Of a stretch of DNA of 64,000 bases, positions 8,841 to 17,510 are shown in pieces; position 1 is the stretch's first letter, and every line of letters starts with the position of its first letter. Both the position numbers and the translations under genes were made by a program. The notes beneath the pieces were generated by a model, which saw nothing but the letters and a program-made list of their open reading frames with translations, did not search any database and had not been told where the DNA came from. The stretch comes from Streptomyces sp. CB02058 (GTDB lineage: Bacteria > Actinomycetota > Actinomycetes > Streptomycetales > Streptomycetaceae). Location of the stretch: the NCBI RefSeq assembly GCF_001905505.1, contig NZ_LIPG01000001.1, positions 1 through 64,000 on the forward strand, written 5' to 3'.

Positions 8841-9696
8841 AGGTGAAGCCTCCGAACCCGTTGACCGCGCCGGCGATCTCGTCGGCGCTGGATGCCCTGT
8901 TGTCGCCGCCGACGGGGGCAGGGCCGTCCTTCTGGGAGTGGGTGATGGCCTTCCAGTCGCCGTCGACCCACTGAAGTTCCATGGTGATGGTGAACCACCC
9001 GTCCGTGACGGGCTTGGTCGATCCTTCGCCCGCCAGGCCGATCAGGCCGGAGCACCAGACTTCGACGGTCGCTTGGTCAGCCGACGACTTCGTTACCTTT
9101 GTGCCGATGGGCGTTGTGCGTGACACGAAGGCGAAGCCGGTAGGGGCGGTGCCATCGTCGTTGAGGCCGACATTCCTGAAGAAGTCGGTCGAGTAAGCCT
9201 TGTCGAGCGTGGTTCGAAACGTGTCGATGGAGGATGGTGCGATCACTGCGTCGAGGATGCCGTCACGCTTGCCCTTGTCGAACATCTCCGCAGACCCCAG
9301 CGCCACCGCATAGTTCGCCGCCGCGCTCTGCGCCCCCTGCTCGTCGTGCGCGAAGCCGGCCGCGATCGTGCCGTTCTTGCCCTGGACCGGCTTCGTGCCC
9401 GTGGCGGCGGTGGGGCCCGCCCCGGCGGCTTCGGGCTTCTTCTCGTTGCCGCCGTCCGCGCCGCCGCCCCCGCCCTGGTTCGCGAACGCGATCGCCGCGA
9501 TCAGCAGGACCACCACGCCCACCGCCATGATCAGCGAGCGGGAGTTCCGGGCGGGACGGCGGCCGTAGCCGTCGTCCTCGCCGCCCCGGGGCAGGCGGGT
9601 GCGCGTCTGGCGCGTCCCGCCGAGGGTGCTGTACGCATCGTCCGTACGGCCACCGGGCTCGTTGCCTCCGTAGCCGCGTTCATCGCCCTGGCTCAT
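8830..9696 (-). CDS. VirB8/TcpC-like bitopic membrane protein
   Basis: 288 residues: a Gly/Arg-rich cytosolic N-terminus, one membrane helix at about 55-72, a Gly/Ala-rich linker, and an extracellular domain of about 190 residues. The domain's predicted alternation of helix and strand (for example YAVALGSAEMF, WFTITMELQWVDGDWKAI) fits the NTF2-like fold of VirB8 and TcpC. Those proteins nucleate the T4SS core complex in the cell envelope. The gene overlaps the VirB6-like gene by 11 bases. The fold is inferred and needs structure prediction. The alternative is an unrelated conserved secreted protein. Confidence 0.68.
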   Translation of the reverse strand: MSQGDERGYGGNEPGGRTDDAYSTLGGTRQTRTRLPRGGEDDGYGRRPARNSRSLIMAVGVVVLLIAAIAFANQGGGGGADGGNEKKPEAAGAGPTAATGTKPVQGKNGTIAAGFAHDEQGAQSAAANYAVALGSAEMFDKGKRDGILDAVIAPSSIDTFRTTLDKAYSTDFFRNVGLNDDGTAPTGFAFVSRTTPIGTKVTKSSADQATVEVWCSGLIGLAGEGSTKPVTDGWFTITMELQWVDGDWKAITHSQKDGPAPVGGDNRASSADEIAGAVNGFGGFTYAR

Positions 9697-9881
9697 GCCG
9701 CGTACGCCCCCTCAGCCGTGTGCTGTTCCGCGTAGTACGACCGTAGCGGTGCTGGTTTCCGCGTGGGCGCGGTGTGGTGACTCGACATCAGGGGACGCAA
9801 CCTCTGCCGGTGGGCGCGACGGATGGATGGTGTGGGGTGGACAGGGCGGGCCCGGGGGCAGGGCGGCGGACTGACGGGAGG

Positions 9882-10190
9882 TCAGACAGCCATCCCGTAC
9901 ACGATGGTGAACAGCGTGCCCAGTGAACCGATGATGAAGACGCCGGTCAGGCCCGCCACGATCAGGCCCTTGCCCTGTTCCGCGCTGAAGGTGTCGCGCA
10001 GCGCCGTCGCACCGATGCGCTGTTTCGCCGCACCCCAGATCGCGATGCCGAGGCAGAGCAGGATGGCGACCGCCATCACCACCTCGATCATGATGCGTGC
10101 CTCATTGCCCAGGGTTCCGAACGGCCCCCAGTTCGGGGCGATTCCGCCGATGATGGTGGTGATATCGCCCTTTTCCGCTGCCAGGATCAT
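9882..10190 (-). CDS. Small two-helix membrane protein, VirB2-like
   Basis: 102 residues with two hydrophobic helices (about 34-56 and 76-99) around a short basic loop, the size and topology of a processed VirB2/pilin-like subunit. It is first in the T4SS-like operon, 185 bases before the VirB8-like gene. The reading frame stays open to an ATG at 10274, which has a GGAAGG site. The extra 28 codons, however, have an unusually high share of A/T third positions (8 of 27), unlike the rest of the gene, so the inner ATG is preferred. The pilin role is inferred from context. Confidence 0.66.
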   Translation of the reverse strand: MILAAEKGDITTIIGGIAPNWGPFGTLGNEARIMIEVVMAVAILLCLGIAIWGAAKQRIGATALRDTFSAEQGKGLIVAGLTGVFIIGSLGTLFTIVYGMAV

Positions 10191-10546
10191 GTAAGTCACC
10201 GCCCCTGTTGGGTAGTTCGCCGCCCGCGCCGTGCGACACGGGTCGGTCTCTATCTTCGCTGATGAAACCGGCATCGCACGACGCCTTCCCGGGTCTCTTT
10301 ACCCGGATCTCGCACGTTTGACCGGAGAAGCCGCCCTGACCTGCGGCTCGTGTCGGGATCTGCCTGCATATGCATGGTTACTCTGTGTATCACGCGGTGT
10401 GACCGCTAGCAACGACGGTGGCCATGGGTTCCGGGTGCGGTTGATGCGTTCACGGGACGTGGGCCGTTCGTACGCGCTGTTCGAGAGCCGTGAGCGCGCC
10501 GGTGGCTTCCGGCCGACGCGTCATCAGATGCCTTGCGGGGAAGGCG
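10191..10546. promoter_or_regulatory. Promoter region of the T4SS-like operon
   Basis: 356 bases without a convincing gene between the VirB2-like gene and the DUF402 gene, less G+C-rich than its surroundings near 10360-10420. It holds a perfect 10-bp palindrome TGCATATGCA at 10365-10374. The operon promoter must lie here, but no clear -35/-10 pair could be chosen. Confidence 0.4.
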
Positions 10547-11212
10547 TCACGGCGCCGGAGGTCGGAGCACCGTGCGTACGGGGGCCGGGGGCAGGGGTGG
10601 CGTCGTCCAGTGGGGCGGTGGCTTGAACGTGCGCCAGGAGCCGTCGAAGGGGAAGTCGCCCGCTTCGGCGAGCCGGACCACGCGTTCGCCTTCGGCGCGG
10701 ATCGCCGAGGCTTCAGCGGCCGACCAGTAGGCGGGGTGCCCCGTCTTTTCGGCGAACGACCGCTCGTCCTTCCATCGCCAGCTGCGGTCCGGGGCGACGG
10801 TGATGTCGAGTTCGTGGTCGGTGACGTCGATGTCGTCGCCGTGGTGGGAGCGGTGCTCCAGGTTCACGTACCAGCCGCGGAACTTCGGCCTCCGCCCGAA
10901 GGGGCGGAACGTGCGCATCCGTCCGAAGAACCAGAACACCGCGTGGCCGGCGCCGTCCGGCTGGTGGATGAGCGCGCTGCCCAGGGACCACCGGTCGGCG
11001 ACCGCCGGATATCCCTGGGCGGGCCGTTCCTCGGGCGGGATGTCCCGGAGGTGGGCCCCGCCCGGCAGTTCCGTACGCCACATCGGGGTGCCGGTGTCCA
11101 GCCAGACCAGACGGCCCGCGTCCGTCTGTTCGACCAGGCGTACGGGTACGGAGCTGCTCAGGTGGCCGCCGATGAAGAGGTTCCAGCGCAGGACCCTCCC
11201 CGTCCCGCTCAT
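10547..11212 (-). CDS. DUF402 domain protein
   Basis: 221 residues matching DUF402 proteins, a beta-barrel family with some members shown to be nucleoside tri-/diphosphate phosphatases (Ntdp/SA1684 type). Seen here are the family-like pieces FRGWYVNLEHRSHHGDDIDVTDHELDI, with acidic residues that bind the metal in relatives, and WRWKDERSFAE. The C-terminus is Pro-rich. Its ATG overlaps the stop of the aldo/keto reductase gene by four bases, so the two are translationally coupled. The physiological substrate is unknown. Confidence 0.8.
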   Translation of the reverse strand: MSGTGRVLRWNLFIGGHLSSSVPVRLVEQTDAGRLVWLDTGTPMWRTELPGGAHLRDIPPEERPAQGYPAVADRWSLGSALIHQPDGAGHAVFWFFGRMRTFRPFGRRPKFRGWYVNLEHRSHHGDDIDVTDHELDITVAPDRSWRWKDERSFAEKTGHPAYWSAAEASAIRAEGERVVRLAEAGDFPFDGSWRTFKPPPHWTTPPLPPAPVRTVLRPPAP

Positions 11213-12108
11213 GACGCGAGGAGCTCCAGGTCGTCGGCGGTGAGCCGCAGGGAGCCCGCCGCCACGTTCTCGGTGAGGTGGTCCGGGTTGCCGGTTCCGG
11301 GGATGGCCAGCACATGCGGCCCCTGGTGCAGCGTCCAGGCCAGCCGGACCTGTGCGGGTGTTGCGCCGTGGTTGCGGGCGACGGTGAGGACCGCTTCCCG
11401 TTCGGTACCGCTGACGCCCCCTTCGCGGCCGTTGCCGACGATGGCGAAGAACGGGACGAAGGCGATGCCCTGTTCGCCGCAGGTGCGCAGGAAGGCGTGG
11501 TCCTCGGCCGGGGAGTCGATGCCGTACGCGTTCTGCACGCAGACCACGGGTGCGATGCTCCGGGCCTCGTCGAGCTGGTCCGGCGTGGTGTTGGAGATGC
11601 CCAGGTGGCGGATGAGCCCGGCGTCGCGGAGTTCGGACAGGGCGCCGAAGTGTTCGGCCACGGACTCGGAGGCCTGGCTCCGGGCGAGGCGCAGGTTCAC
11701 CACGTCGAGGTGGTCGCGGCCGAGCTGGCGCAGGTTCTCCTCGACCTGGCCGCGCAGCTGGTCCGGAGTGGCCCAGACCCAGTCGCCCGAGGGGTCGCGG
11801 CCGGGGCCGACCTTGGTGGTGATGACCAGGTCGTCGGCGTACGGGGCGAGGGCGCTGTTGATGAGCTCGTTGGCGGACCGCAGCGGCGAGAAGTAGAAGG
11901 CGGCGGTGTCGATGTGGTTCACGCCGAGTTCGAGAGCGCGGCGCAGGACGGCCAGGGCGCGGTTGCGGTCGCCGGAGTCACTCCTTCCGAACGCCGCGCC
12001 GTCCTGTGTCAGGCGCATCGAACCGAAGCCGATCCGGTTGACCGTCAGGTCGCCGAGCGTCCAGACGCCCGCGGCTGATGCGTTGATCGTTTTTGATGAT
12101 GAGGCCAT
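11209..12108 (-). CDS. Aldo/keto reductase
   Basis: 299 residues with the NADPH-dependent (beta/alpha)8 aldo/keto reductase pattern. Seen are IGFGSMRLTQDG near the start, the catalytic region VNHIDTAAFYFS with Asp and Tyr, the Lys in VITTKVG, IRHLGISNTTPDQL, and the C-terminal cofactor loop VLAIPGTGNPDHL. The length is typical. It is placed upstream of and overlapping the DUF402 gene. The substrate cannot be deduced. It probably reduces an aldehyde or ketone in the cytosol. Confidence 0.92.
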   Translation of the reverse strand: MASSSKTINASAAGVWTLGDLTVNRIGFGSMRLTQDGAAFGRSDSGDRNRALAVLRRALELGVNHIDTAAFYFSPLRSANELINSALAPYADDLVITTKVGPGRDPSGDWVWATPDQLRGQVEENLRQLGRDHLDVVNLRLARSQASESVAEHFGALSELRDAGLIRHLGISNTTPDQLDEARSIAPVVCVQNAYGIDSPAEDHAFLRTCGEQGIAFVPFFAIVGNGREGGVSGTEREAVLTVARNHGATPAQVRLAWTLHQGPHVLAIPGTGNPDHLTENVAAGSLRLTADDLELLAS

Positions 12109-12183
12109 TGCTGGATTGTTCCATCGGTGGTGGTCCTGGGGTCATGTCCCAGGGCGTTCAACGATGTCCCACCGGGTGATCGG

Positions 12184-12711
12184 CTACTTGATCAGGGCAT
12201 CCGCGGTAACGATGAACAGGCCGATCAGCATGTCCATGGCCCCCGCCCGGCACGAGGTCGGCCAGCCGTGCCCGGCGGTGCGGGCGGCCCAGGTGCCGCA
12301 GCCGAACAGGGCGACGGTGTTGAAGAGGAGCGCTGTGTCCACGGCCGTGCCCTCTGCCCACCACCCGGCCGCCGCGGCGAGCAGCATCCCCACCGTGGGC
12401 AGCACGGCGGCCACCAGGGGCCACTCGGCGAGTACCAGCCGCAGCCTGCTCGGGGTGGCCGGCCCGTCGGCGGACGCGCGCTGGGCGATGACATGTGCGT
12501 ACCCGTGGGCGGCGCCCGCTGCCAGAGCGGTGAGCACCACCCACAGTGCGTCGGGACCGGGATCGGCCTCCTCGCCCGCCGGGTCCAGTGCGGCCACCAG
12601 GGCGGCAGCCAGCACCAAGCCGTAGACGACGCCGAACAGCGACCGCTCCGGCGGTCGGTACCTCGGGGCTGTGCCCTTTCGGTGGACATGGTCGGCGTGG
12701 TCGGGCATCAC
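12184..12711 (-). CDS. Multi-pass membrane protein, unknown function
   Basis: 175 residues with about four hydrophobic helices (FGVVYGLVLAAALVAAL, LWVVLTALAAGAAHGYAHVI, AEWPLVAAVLPTVGMLLAAAAGWW, AMDMLIGLFIVTADALI). A His-containing cytosolic N-terminus precedes the first helix. No enzyme motif is visible. It lies 75 bases upstream of the aldo/keto reductase gene on the same strand. Codon use supports this frame over the overlapping alternatives. Confidence 0.7.
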   Translation of the reverse strand: MMPDHADHVHRKGTAPRYRPPERSLFGVVYGLVLAAALVAALDPAGEEADPGPDALWVVLTALAAGAAHGYAHVIAQRASADGPATPSRLRLVLAEWPLVAAVLPTVGMLLAAAAGWWAEGTAVDTALLFNTVALFGCGTWAARTAGHGWPTSCRAGAMDMLIGLFIVTADALIK

Positions 12712-12795
12712 ATCGCCTCGGTGCGGGAAGAGGGCTGGGTCCGCACATACTCGCCCGCGTGACGCCAGGATGTGCGACGCGACGCGCTGAGGGTG

Positions 12796-13374
12796 TCAGG
12801 GTGCCGGCGTTCCGAGGGCGGAGGTTCGCGGCTCGGCGGAAGTGCCGGGTTCCTGCCGCGGGATGTCCGTGCCTGCGGAGAGCTCCGGCGACGAAACCGC
12901 CGACGGACCCGCCGGCGGGGGGTGCGGTGAGCGGAAGGTGAAGGCCCCGGGGCCTTCACCTTCCGCGCGGATCAGAGCGATACGGTCCATCGCCTCGGCC
13001 ATGCTCGGGCGGTGTCCTGCCGGGACCCACCACATGGCGTGGTGGAACTCGGCGAGACGCTCGAACCATTCCCGTCGGCGCGCCAGCACCTTGAGATGCG
13101 CGCTGCGGTACGTGAAGTCCTGCAGTGCTTCGACCGACTCCCAGACCGAGCAGTTGATCAGCAGCATGCGGTCGTCGGCCTCGGGGCGGAGGTCCGTCGA
13201 GTCCGCCCCGCCGTCGTCGACCATGCGCCAGACGAAGCCGGGGGCCTGGTCGGCGACGGCGTTGATCTCCGGGAGCTGCGCGACGAAGTCGGACAGCTGG
13301 GGGGTGTCGAGCGGGGCGAGGATGCGCCCCACGTTGACCTGGGCGAGGTGGAAGTCGTTCACGAGGGCAAGCAT
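12796..13374 (-). CDS. DUF3291 domain protein
   Basis: 192 residues. The first 150 match the DUF3291 family, a ferredoxin-like dimeric alpha/beta-barrel fold (FHLAQVNVGRILAPLDTP, then WESVEALQDFTYRSAH and MWWVPAGHRPSMAEAMDR). The last 45 residues are a Pro/Ser-rich tail with no fold. The family has no proven activity but resembles antibiotic-biosynthesis monooxygenases. A GTG at 13362 is an alternative start. It lies 37 bases downstream of the Cys-rich regulator gene on the same strand, past an A+T-rich palindrome, so it is probably controlled by that regulator. Confidence 0.8.
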   Translation of the reverse strand: MLALVNDFHLAQVNVGRILAPLDTPQLSDFVAQLPEINAVADQAPGFVWRMVDDGGADSTDLRPEADDRMLLINCSVWESVEALQDFTYRSAHLKVLARRREWFERLAEFHHAMWWVPAGHRPSMAEAMDRIALIRAEGEGPGAFTFRSPHPPPAGPSAVSSPELSAGTDIPRQEPGTSAEPRTSALGTPAP

Positions 13375-13399
13375 GCCCGGATGAACACTCTAAAGTCAA

Positions 13400-13421
13400 A
13401 GATTTTTATTTTTACAAATCT
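13400..13421. promoter_or_regulatory. A+T-rich palindrome before the DUF3291 gene
   Basis: Inverted repeat with arms AGATTT (13400-13405) and AAATCT (13416-13421) around ten A/T-rich bases. It overlaps the last codons of the regulator gene and lies 26 bases upstream of the DUF3291 start. It is a striking A+T island in G+C-rich DNA and a plausible operator for the adjacent regulator. Confidence 0.45.
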
Positions 13422-14074
13422 CCAGGAGCCTCCAGGGCGACACAGCACCCGTGCGGAAGCGGGTCCATCTCCGCGCTCCACCCCTGTGCGTCCGGCAGGC
13501 CGGCCAGCAGACCCTGGATCCTGGCCAGATTCATCCCGCAGATCAGGGCGGGGAACTGATCGGCCAGCGCATGGAACGGACAGTTGTTGAGCCGCAGTCT
13601 CGCGTCGTCCCGGAACGGCTCGTAGCCCCGTGCCCGCAGCGCCTCCACCGGATCGGTCCCGCCGTCCGGCGCGCCGCCGTCCGACTCTCCGGCCGCGCGT
13701 GCCGCTGTCTGCAGGGCCTCGTCGAGCCCGGCCTGCTCCACCACCTCGGCGAGGAGCCGGCTCACCGAGTCGTAGGAGCGGGGCGGCACCGAGACCGTGT
13801 GCTCCCCCTCGGCCCGCCGGTACATCTTTGAGGGCCGTCCCGCCCCCGGTCCGCTGCGCCCCGAAAGCCGCTTGAAGGACACCTCCAGGAGTCCGGCGTC
13901 GACCAGCTTGTCCAGGTGGAACGCGGCCAGTGAGCGGGAGATCCCGGCTGCCTCGGCCGCCGCGTCCCGTCCCGTCTCGCCCGGTGTCCCGGTGACGTGC
14001 CGGTACAGTCCGCGTCGCACCGGATCGCCCAGCACGCCCAACGTGTCGAGGGTGGAATCCTCACTGCTGTTCAT
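13412..14074 (-). CDS. ArsR/SufR-like Cys-rich transcriptional regulator
   Basis: 220 residues. An ArsR-type winged helix lies at about 8-85 (LGDPVRRGLYRHV, then SRSLAAFHLDKLVDAGLLEV). The C-terminal domain has conserved Cys motifs (LRLNNCPFHALA, ALICGMNLARI, HGCCVALE), as in the COG2345/SufR group, where cysteines bind an Fe-S cluster. It may sense iron-sulfur or redox state, by analogy only. The longer frame starts at 14101 without a ribosome site. The ATG at 14074 sits seven bases after a TAGAAT -10 box, which suggests a leaderless transcript. Confidence 0.82.
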   Translation of the reverse strand: MNSSEDSTLDTLGVLGDPVRRGLYRHVTGTPGETGRDAAAEAAGISRSLAAFHLDKLVDAGLLEVSFKRLSGRSGPGAGRPSKMYRRAEGEHTVSVPPRSYDSVSRLLAEVVEQAGLDEALQTAARAAGESDGGAPDGGTDPVEALRARGYEPFRDDARLRLNNCPFHALADQFPALICGMNLARIQGLLAGLPDAQGWSAEMDPLPHGCCVALEAPGDL

Positions 14075-14130
14075 GGTGACGATTCTATGACCAGCGACCA
14101 TTGGTGTTTCTGGGTGCCGGTGGCCGCCCC

Positions 14131-14145
14131 GGGACCGGCGGTCCC
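14131..14145 (-). terminator. Hairpin after the polysaccharide lyase gene
   Basis: GGGACC-GGC-GGTCCC inverted repeat directly after the lyase stop codon. It is a short G+C-rich stem without a T-run, so it is a weak terminator candidate. Confidence 0.4.
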
Positions 14146-14146
14146 G

Positions 14147-16714
14147 TCAGGACTTCTCGGTCAGGGTCGCCGTGAAGCTCCGGCCGTAGGCGTGGTGGGT
14201 GGTGACGTCGAGGCGGGTGCCGCCGGGGACGGGGCGGACACGGACCCCGGTGTCGGCCGAGACGCGCCGCAGCGGCCTGCCGTGGAGGGTGACCGATACG
14301 GTGCGCCGCTCCGTCGTCGGGTCGGACACCGCGACGGCGTACGTGCCGTCCGGGTTCCGGCGCAGCAGGACGGAGGCCGGGCCGTCGATCGTGAACCGGC
14401 CCGCCCGATGGGTTCCGGGGGCGAAGGCGTTCGCGGCGATGATGCCGAGCTGTCCGTGTGCTGCGGCCTGGAGGCGGACCGTGTTGGAGAGCACGGAGAG
14501 AGGGCCGTCGGCGTAGGAGGCCAGGTGCTGTGCGGAGGCGTTCGGGACGAGGGCGTGGGCCATGGAGGCGGGCCGCTCCCCGGCGGCGTGCTCGTAGGAC
14601 AGGGTGAAGAGTTGCTTGGTCACGGGTGTGTCCGCGTTGGCGAGGCGTACGAGCCTGCGGCTGCGGGTGACCGTGTCCAGCGAGACGACCGGCGGCGGAC
14701 CGGACAGGAAGACGTAGCCGACCGCGCTCCCGCGGCTCTCGTCGGCGTACCGCAGCCAGGCCGGCGCGCCCGGCCCGGACCCGTCCCAGGGGGACCCGTC
14801 GCGCAGGGCGCCCGTGAGGGTGACCGGGGCGGACGGGTCCGCGACGCGGCTGTCGACCGTGGTGGTCGCGGCGCGGCCCGCCAGGCCGGTCACTCCGGCG
14901 GAGAGCACGAGGATCTCGTCGTCGAACATGAACCACGACCGGGTGGCACGCGCGGCCCGGTAGGCGACGAAGCCCTCGGGCAGCGTGCCCTTCTGCTGGG
15001 CGGCGTAGGCGGCGTCGTCGGACAGTACGAGGCCGGTCAGGCCGTAAGCGCCGAGGCGGGCGCCGCCGGAGAACGCGTTCGTCGCGCGCGGGAAGTAGAC
15101 GTACGTGTTCTGCGACTCGGAGGACGAGGTGAAGCCGCGCTCCGGGTTGTCGTACCAGAGGGTGCCGTAGAGCTCGGGGACGGTGCGGCGGGCCTCCACG
15201 GGGGCGGTGACCCCCGCGAGACGGTGCGGAGGGACGACGGTGAGGTGGTCGAGGCCGAACTCCTCCCGCTGGTCGGTCCCGGAGAGGTAGAGGTGGTGGG
15301 CGCCGCTTCCCTGGAACCACGGCATCAGGTTCTCGCCGCTCATGTATTCGTAGGCGCTGACGCGTGTGGAACTGCGGGCCAGGGCGAACGCGTAGCCGGG
15401 CCGGCGGTGGACGGTCCGGTCCATGGCGTTGAACGCGGCGTGCGCGGCGGTGGGGCAGAGGTCCTTCGCGGGTACGGGGGAGTCCAGGAGGTCGGTGTGG
15501 CGGGCGATGCTGACCGGGGAGACGAAGGAGGCCGGATCGAGGCTCGCCTTCGAGGTCTCCTGGACGTACTTGACGTAAGCCGTGAGCGCCTCGGCGTCGC
15601 TTCCGGTCACGTGTGCGGAGAGATCGACGACCGCTTCCACCACGGCGGTGACGTCCGTGTACCCGGTGCCGGGCCGTGAGACCGCGCGTCCCTTGACGAC
15701 CTCCATCATCCAGCCCTCGAAGATCAGCGGGGCGAAGCCGCCGGTGACCCAGCCCAGCACGACCCCGGCGAGAGTGCCGGGGGACACGTAACCGGTGCCG
15801 TCGAGCAGCTTGACGGTCTGGACGATCCGGGTGAGCAGCCCTTTGCCGTAGGAGCCGGTGTACGCGACCGAGGCGTGCTGGACGAAGGACCCGTCGGCGT
15901 AGAAGCCGTCGGTGACCCCGTGTTGCGGCCGGTAGGGGTCGACCGTCGCGAAGACGGTCAGCTGGTCGGCGAGGGCCTTGGTGATGCGGGCCTCGTCGCC
16001 GAGCAGGGCGCCCTGGAGGATGCGGTTGGTCGTGATGTCGGCGAGATTGGCGCCGGTGTGGAAGCGCGAGTCGAGGTCGACGTCGCCGTCCTTGCCGTTG
16101 CGGAGGTAGGCGTCCATGGACGCGATATAGGTCGCGGTGAGGTCCGGGCGGTACGCCGCGACGTCGTCCTGGAGGAGGACCAGGGTCTTGGTCACGTAGG
16201 ACGGGATCCCGATCTCCCAGTGGAACCAGTTGCCGTAGTAGCCCTTCGCCTGGTCGCCGAACCAGACGTTGTGGAGCCGGACGAGCCCGTCGAGGACCCG
16301 GCGCCGGACCGCGGCTGGGTTGTCCGTGCCGTGGATGCGGGTGGCGAGGGCGATCTCGTAGAGGTACTGGTACGTCGTGCTCAGGTTCGGGTCGCTGGTG
16401 CCGAGGGGTACGCCCTCGAAGAGCTCGTCCGGCCCGGCGCCGTCCATCGCGGTGAGCCGCGCCCGCGCGGTCGCCCGCAGTGAGGCGAGTTTCGGGGCGA
16501 CCTCGGGGCGGGCGTTGGATTCGGCGGTGCCGGCGAAGACGGCGACGGTGTTGGTGAGCAGGGCGCCCGGGTCTCTGTCCGAGGAGCTGGGCGACGCCTG
16601 GGGTGTGCCGGGATCACGCCCGGGAGCGGCCTCCGCCCGCAGGGTCCGGGACAGTGCCCAGAGCGTGGCGGCGGGGATCACGGACAAGGCGGAACGACGC
16701 GAGAACTTCACCAT
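14147..16714 (-). CDS. Secreted polysaccharide lyase family 8
   Basis: 855 residues, the usual size of hyaluronate/chondroitin/xanthan lyases. The N-terminal SRRSALSVIPAATLWAL stretch is a twin-arginine-type signal, then a Ser/Pro-rich spacer. The alpha/alpha toroid carries NWFHWEIGIPSYV and the catalytic strip DGSFVQHASVAYTGSYGKG (His and Tyr). The central beta-sandwich has MSGENLMPWFQGSGAHHLY, and the C-terminal beta domain follows. The enzyme cleaves an acidic polysaccharide by beta-elimination outside the cell. Exact substrate is not readable. The frame opens at 16831, but the ATG at 16714 has a TTTGGAG site and starts exactly at the signal peptide. Confidence 0.9.
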   Translation of the reverse strand: MVKFSRRSALSVIPAATLWALSRTLRAEAAPGRDPGTPQASPSSSDRDPGALLTNTVAVFAGTAESNARPEVAPKLASLRATARARLTAMDGAGPDELFEGVPLGTSDPNLSTTYQYLYEIALATRIHGTDNPAAVRRRVLDGLVRLHNVWFGDQAKGYYGNWFHWEIGIPSYVTKTLVLLQDDVAAYRPDLTATYIASMDAYLRNGKDGDVDLDSRFHTGANLADITTNRILQGALLGDEARITKALADQLTVFATVDPYRPQHGVTDGFYADGSFVQHASVAYTGSYGKGLLTRIVQTVKLLDGTGYVSPGTLAGVVLGWVTGGFAPLIFEGWMMEVVKGRAVSRPGTGYTDVTAVVEAVVDLSAHVTGSDAEALTAYVKYVQETSKASLDPASFVSPVSIARHTDLLDSPVPAKDLCPTAAHAAFNAMDRTVHRRPGYAFALARSSTRVSAYEYMSGENLMPWFQGSGAHHLYLSGTDQREEFGLDHLTVVPPHRLAGVTAPVEARRTVPELYGTLWYDNPERGFTSSSESQNTYVYFPRATNAFSGGARLGAYGLTGLVLSDDAAYAAQQKGTLPEGFVAYRAARATRSWFMFDDEILVLSAGVTGLAGRAATTTVDSRVADPSAPVTLTGALRDGSPWDGSGPGAPAWLRYADESRGSAVGYVFLSGPPPVVSLDTVTRSRRLVRLANADTPVTKQLFTLSYEHAAGERPASMAHALVPNASAQHLASYADGPLSVLSNTVRLQAAAHGQLGIIAANAFAPGTHRAGRFTIDGPASVLLRRNPDGTYAVAVSDPTTERRTVSVTLHGRPLRRVSADTGVRVRPVPGGTRLDVTTHHAYGRSFTATLTEKS

Positions 16715-16782
16715 GACGCTCCAAAGTCCGTTCCGTGAGCGCTTGTTCTCCGGCCGCCAGCCAAGCAACGGCCTCCGGGCGA

Positions 16783-16806
16783 TGTCAACGGCCCGGACCG
16801 TTGACA
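16783..16806. promoter_or_regulatory. 24-bp perfect palindrome, candidate operator
   Basis: Arms TGTCAACGG (16783-16791) and CCGTTGACA (16798-16806) around CCCGGA. It lies in the divergent region between the polysaccharide lyase gene (start 16714) and the small membrane protein gene (start 16855), 69 bases from the lyase start. No regulator gene is adjacent, so the binding protein is probably encoded elsewhere. Confidence 0.55.
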
Positions 16807-16854
16807 GTGTGCTGGGTCTTTCGGACGGCACACCGACGTCGGCACAATGGGCGC

Positions 16855-17430
16855 GTGGACTTGGTCACTGTCGTGCTTCCCGTGGGCGCCACGCTGGTGG
16901 TCGCGATCATGGGCTATCTCCAGTGGCGACGCAGCGAGCGGCGCCAAGCCGTGAACGAGACGGCCCTCCGGGAACTGGCGCAGGCGGATCGGCGCAGTGC
17001 CGCCCGAGGACGGTACGACCAGCAGCGGCTCCAGGCCCTTCAGGAGCTGCTCGAACAGCTCCGCGAGCTTGAGATCCAGTCACGCTGGAACGCGGGGGGA
17101 CGAGACCTGCGGGCCGAGGTGCCGAAGATCAACGCCTTTCTGATCAAGCGCGGCGAGGTACTGGAGGACGAAGAGCGCCAACTGGCGCGGCAGTTCCTGG
17201 CCGGGCTGACGTGGATCGACCAGCACCAAGCCGAGGACCGGCTCCGGTGGGACGAGCGGCGGGAACGGGAACGCGCGGCGCACGGCGTCGATATCGGGCC
17301 GTACGAGAGCTCCTGGGAGAGCACGGAAGGCCTGGACTGGGTTCCGGAGGCCAACGAGGCCGCGCAGAAGTGGATGTCCGCGCGGGACGCACTGGAGGAA
17401 CGGCTTCGTCAGGCGCTCCAGGGCTTGTGA
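16855..17430 (+). CDS. Membrane-anchored coiled-coil protein, unknown
   Basis: 191 residues: one N-terminal membrane helix (VTVVLPVGATLVVAIMGYLQW), then a charged helical cytosolic region rich in Arg, Glu and Gln (LRELAQADRRS, QQRLQALQELLEQLREL) likely to form coiled coil. No catalytic motif was seen. The open frame begins at 16735, but that part is low quality. The GTG at 16855 lies seven bases after a CACAAT -10-like box and has no ribosome site, so a leaderless start is likely. It ends before the convergent DUF397 genes. Function unknown. Confidence 0.68.
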   Translation: MDLVTVVLPVGATLVVAIMGYLQWRRSERRQAVNETALRELAQADRRSAARGRYDQQRLQALQELLEQLRELEIQSRWNAGGRDLRAEVPKINAFLIKRGEVLEDEERQLARQFLAGLTWIDQHQAEDRLRWDERRERERAAHGVDIGPYESSWESTEGLDWVPEANEAAQKWMSARDALEERLRQALQGL

Positions 17431-17510
17431 GCGACCGGCGTACGGGGCCGAGGCGTCGGGCCGCCGCCCGGTCGGAAGGCCGGTCCGGGACCCGGCCGCT
17501 GGGCAGGACG

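Noticed and set aside
2934..10190. T4SS-like operon considered as an integrative conjugative element
   Set aside because: No relaxase, integrase, excisionase, att repeat or tRNA boundary seen.
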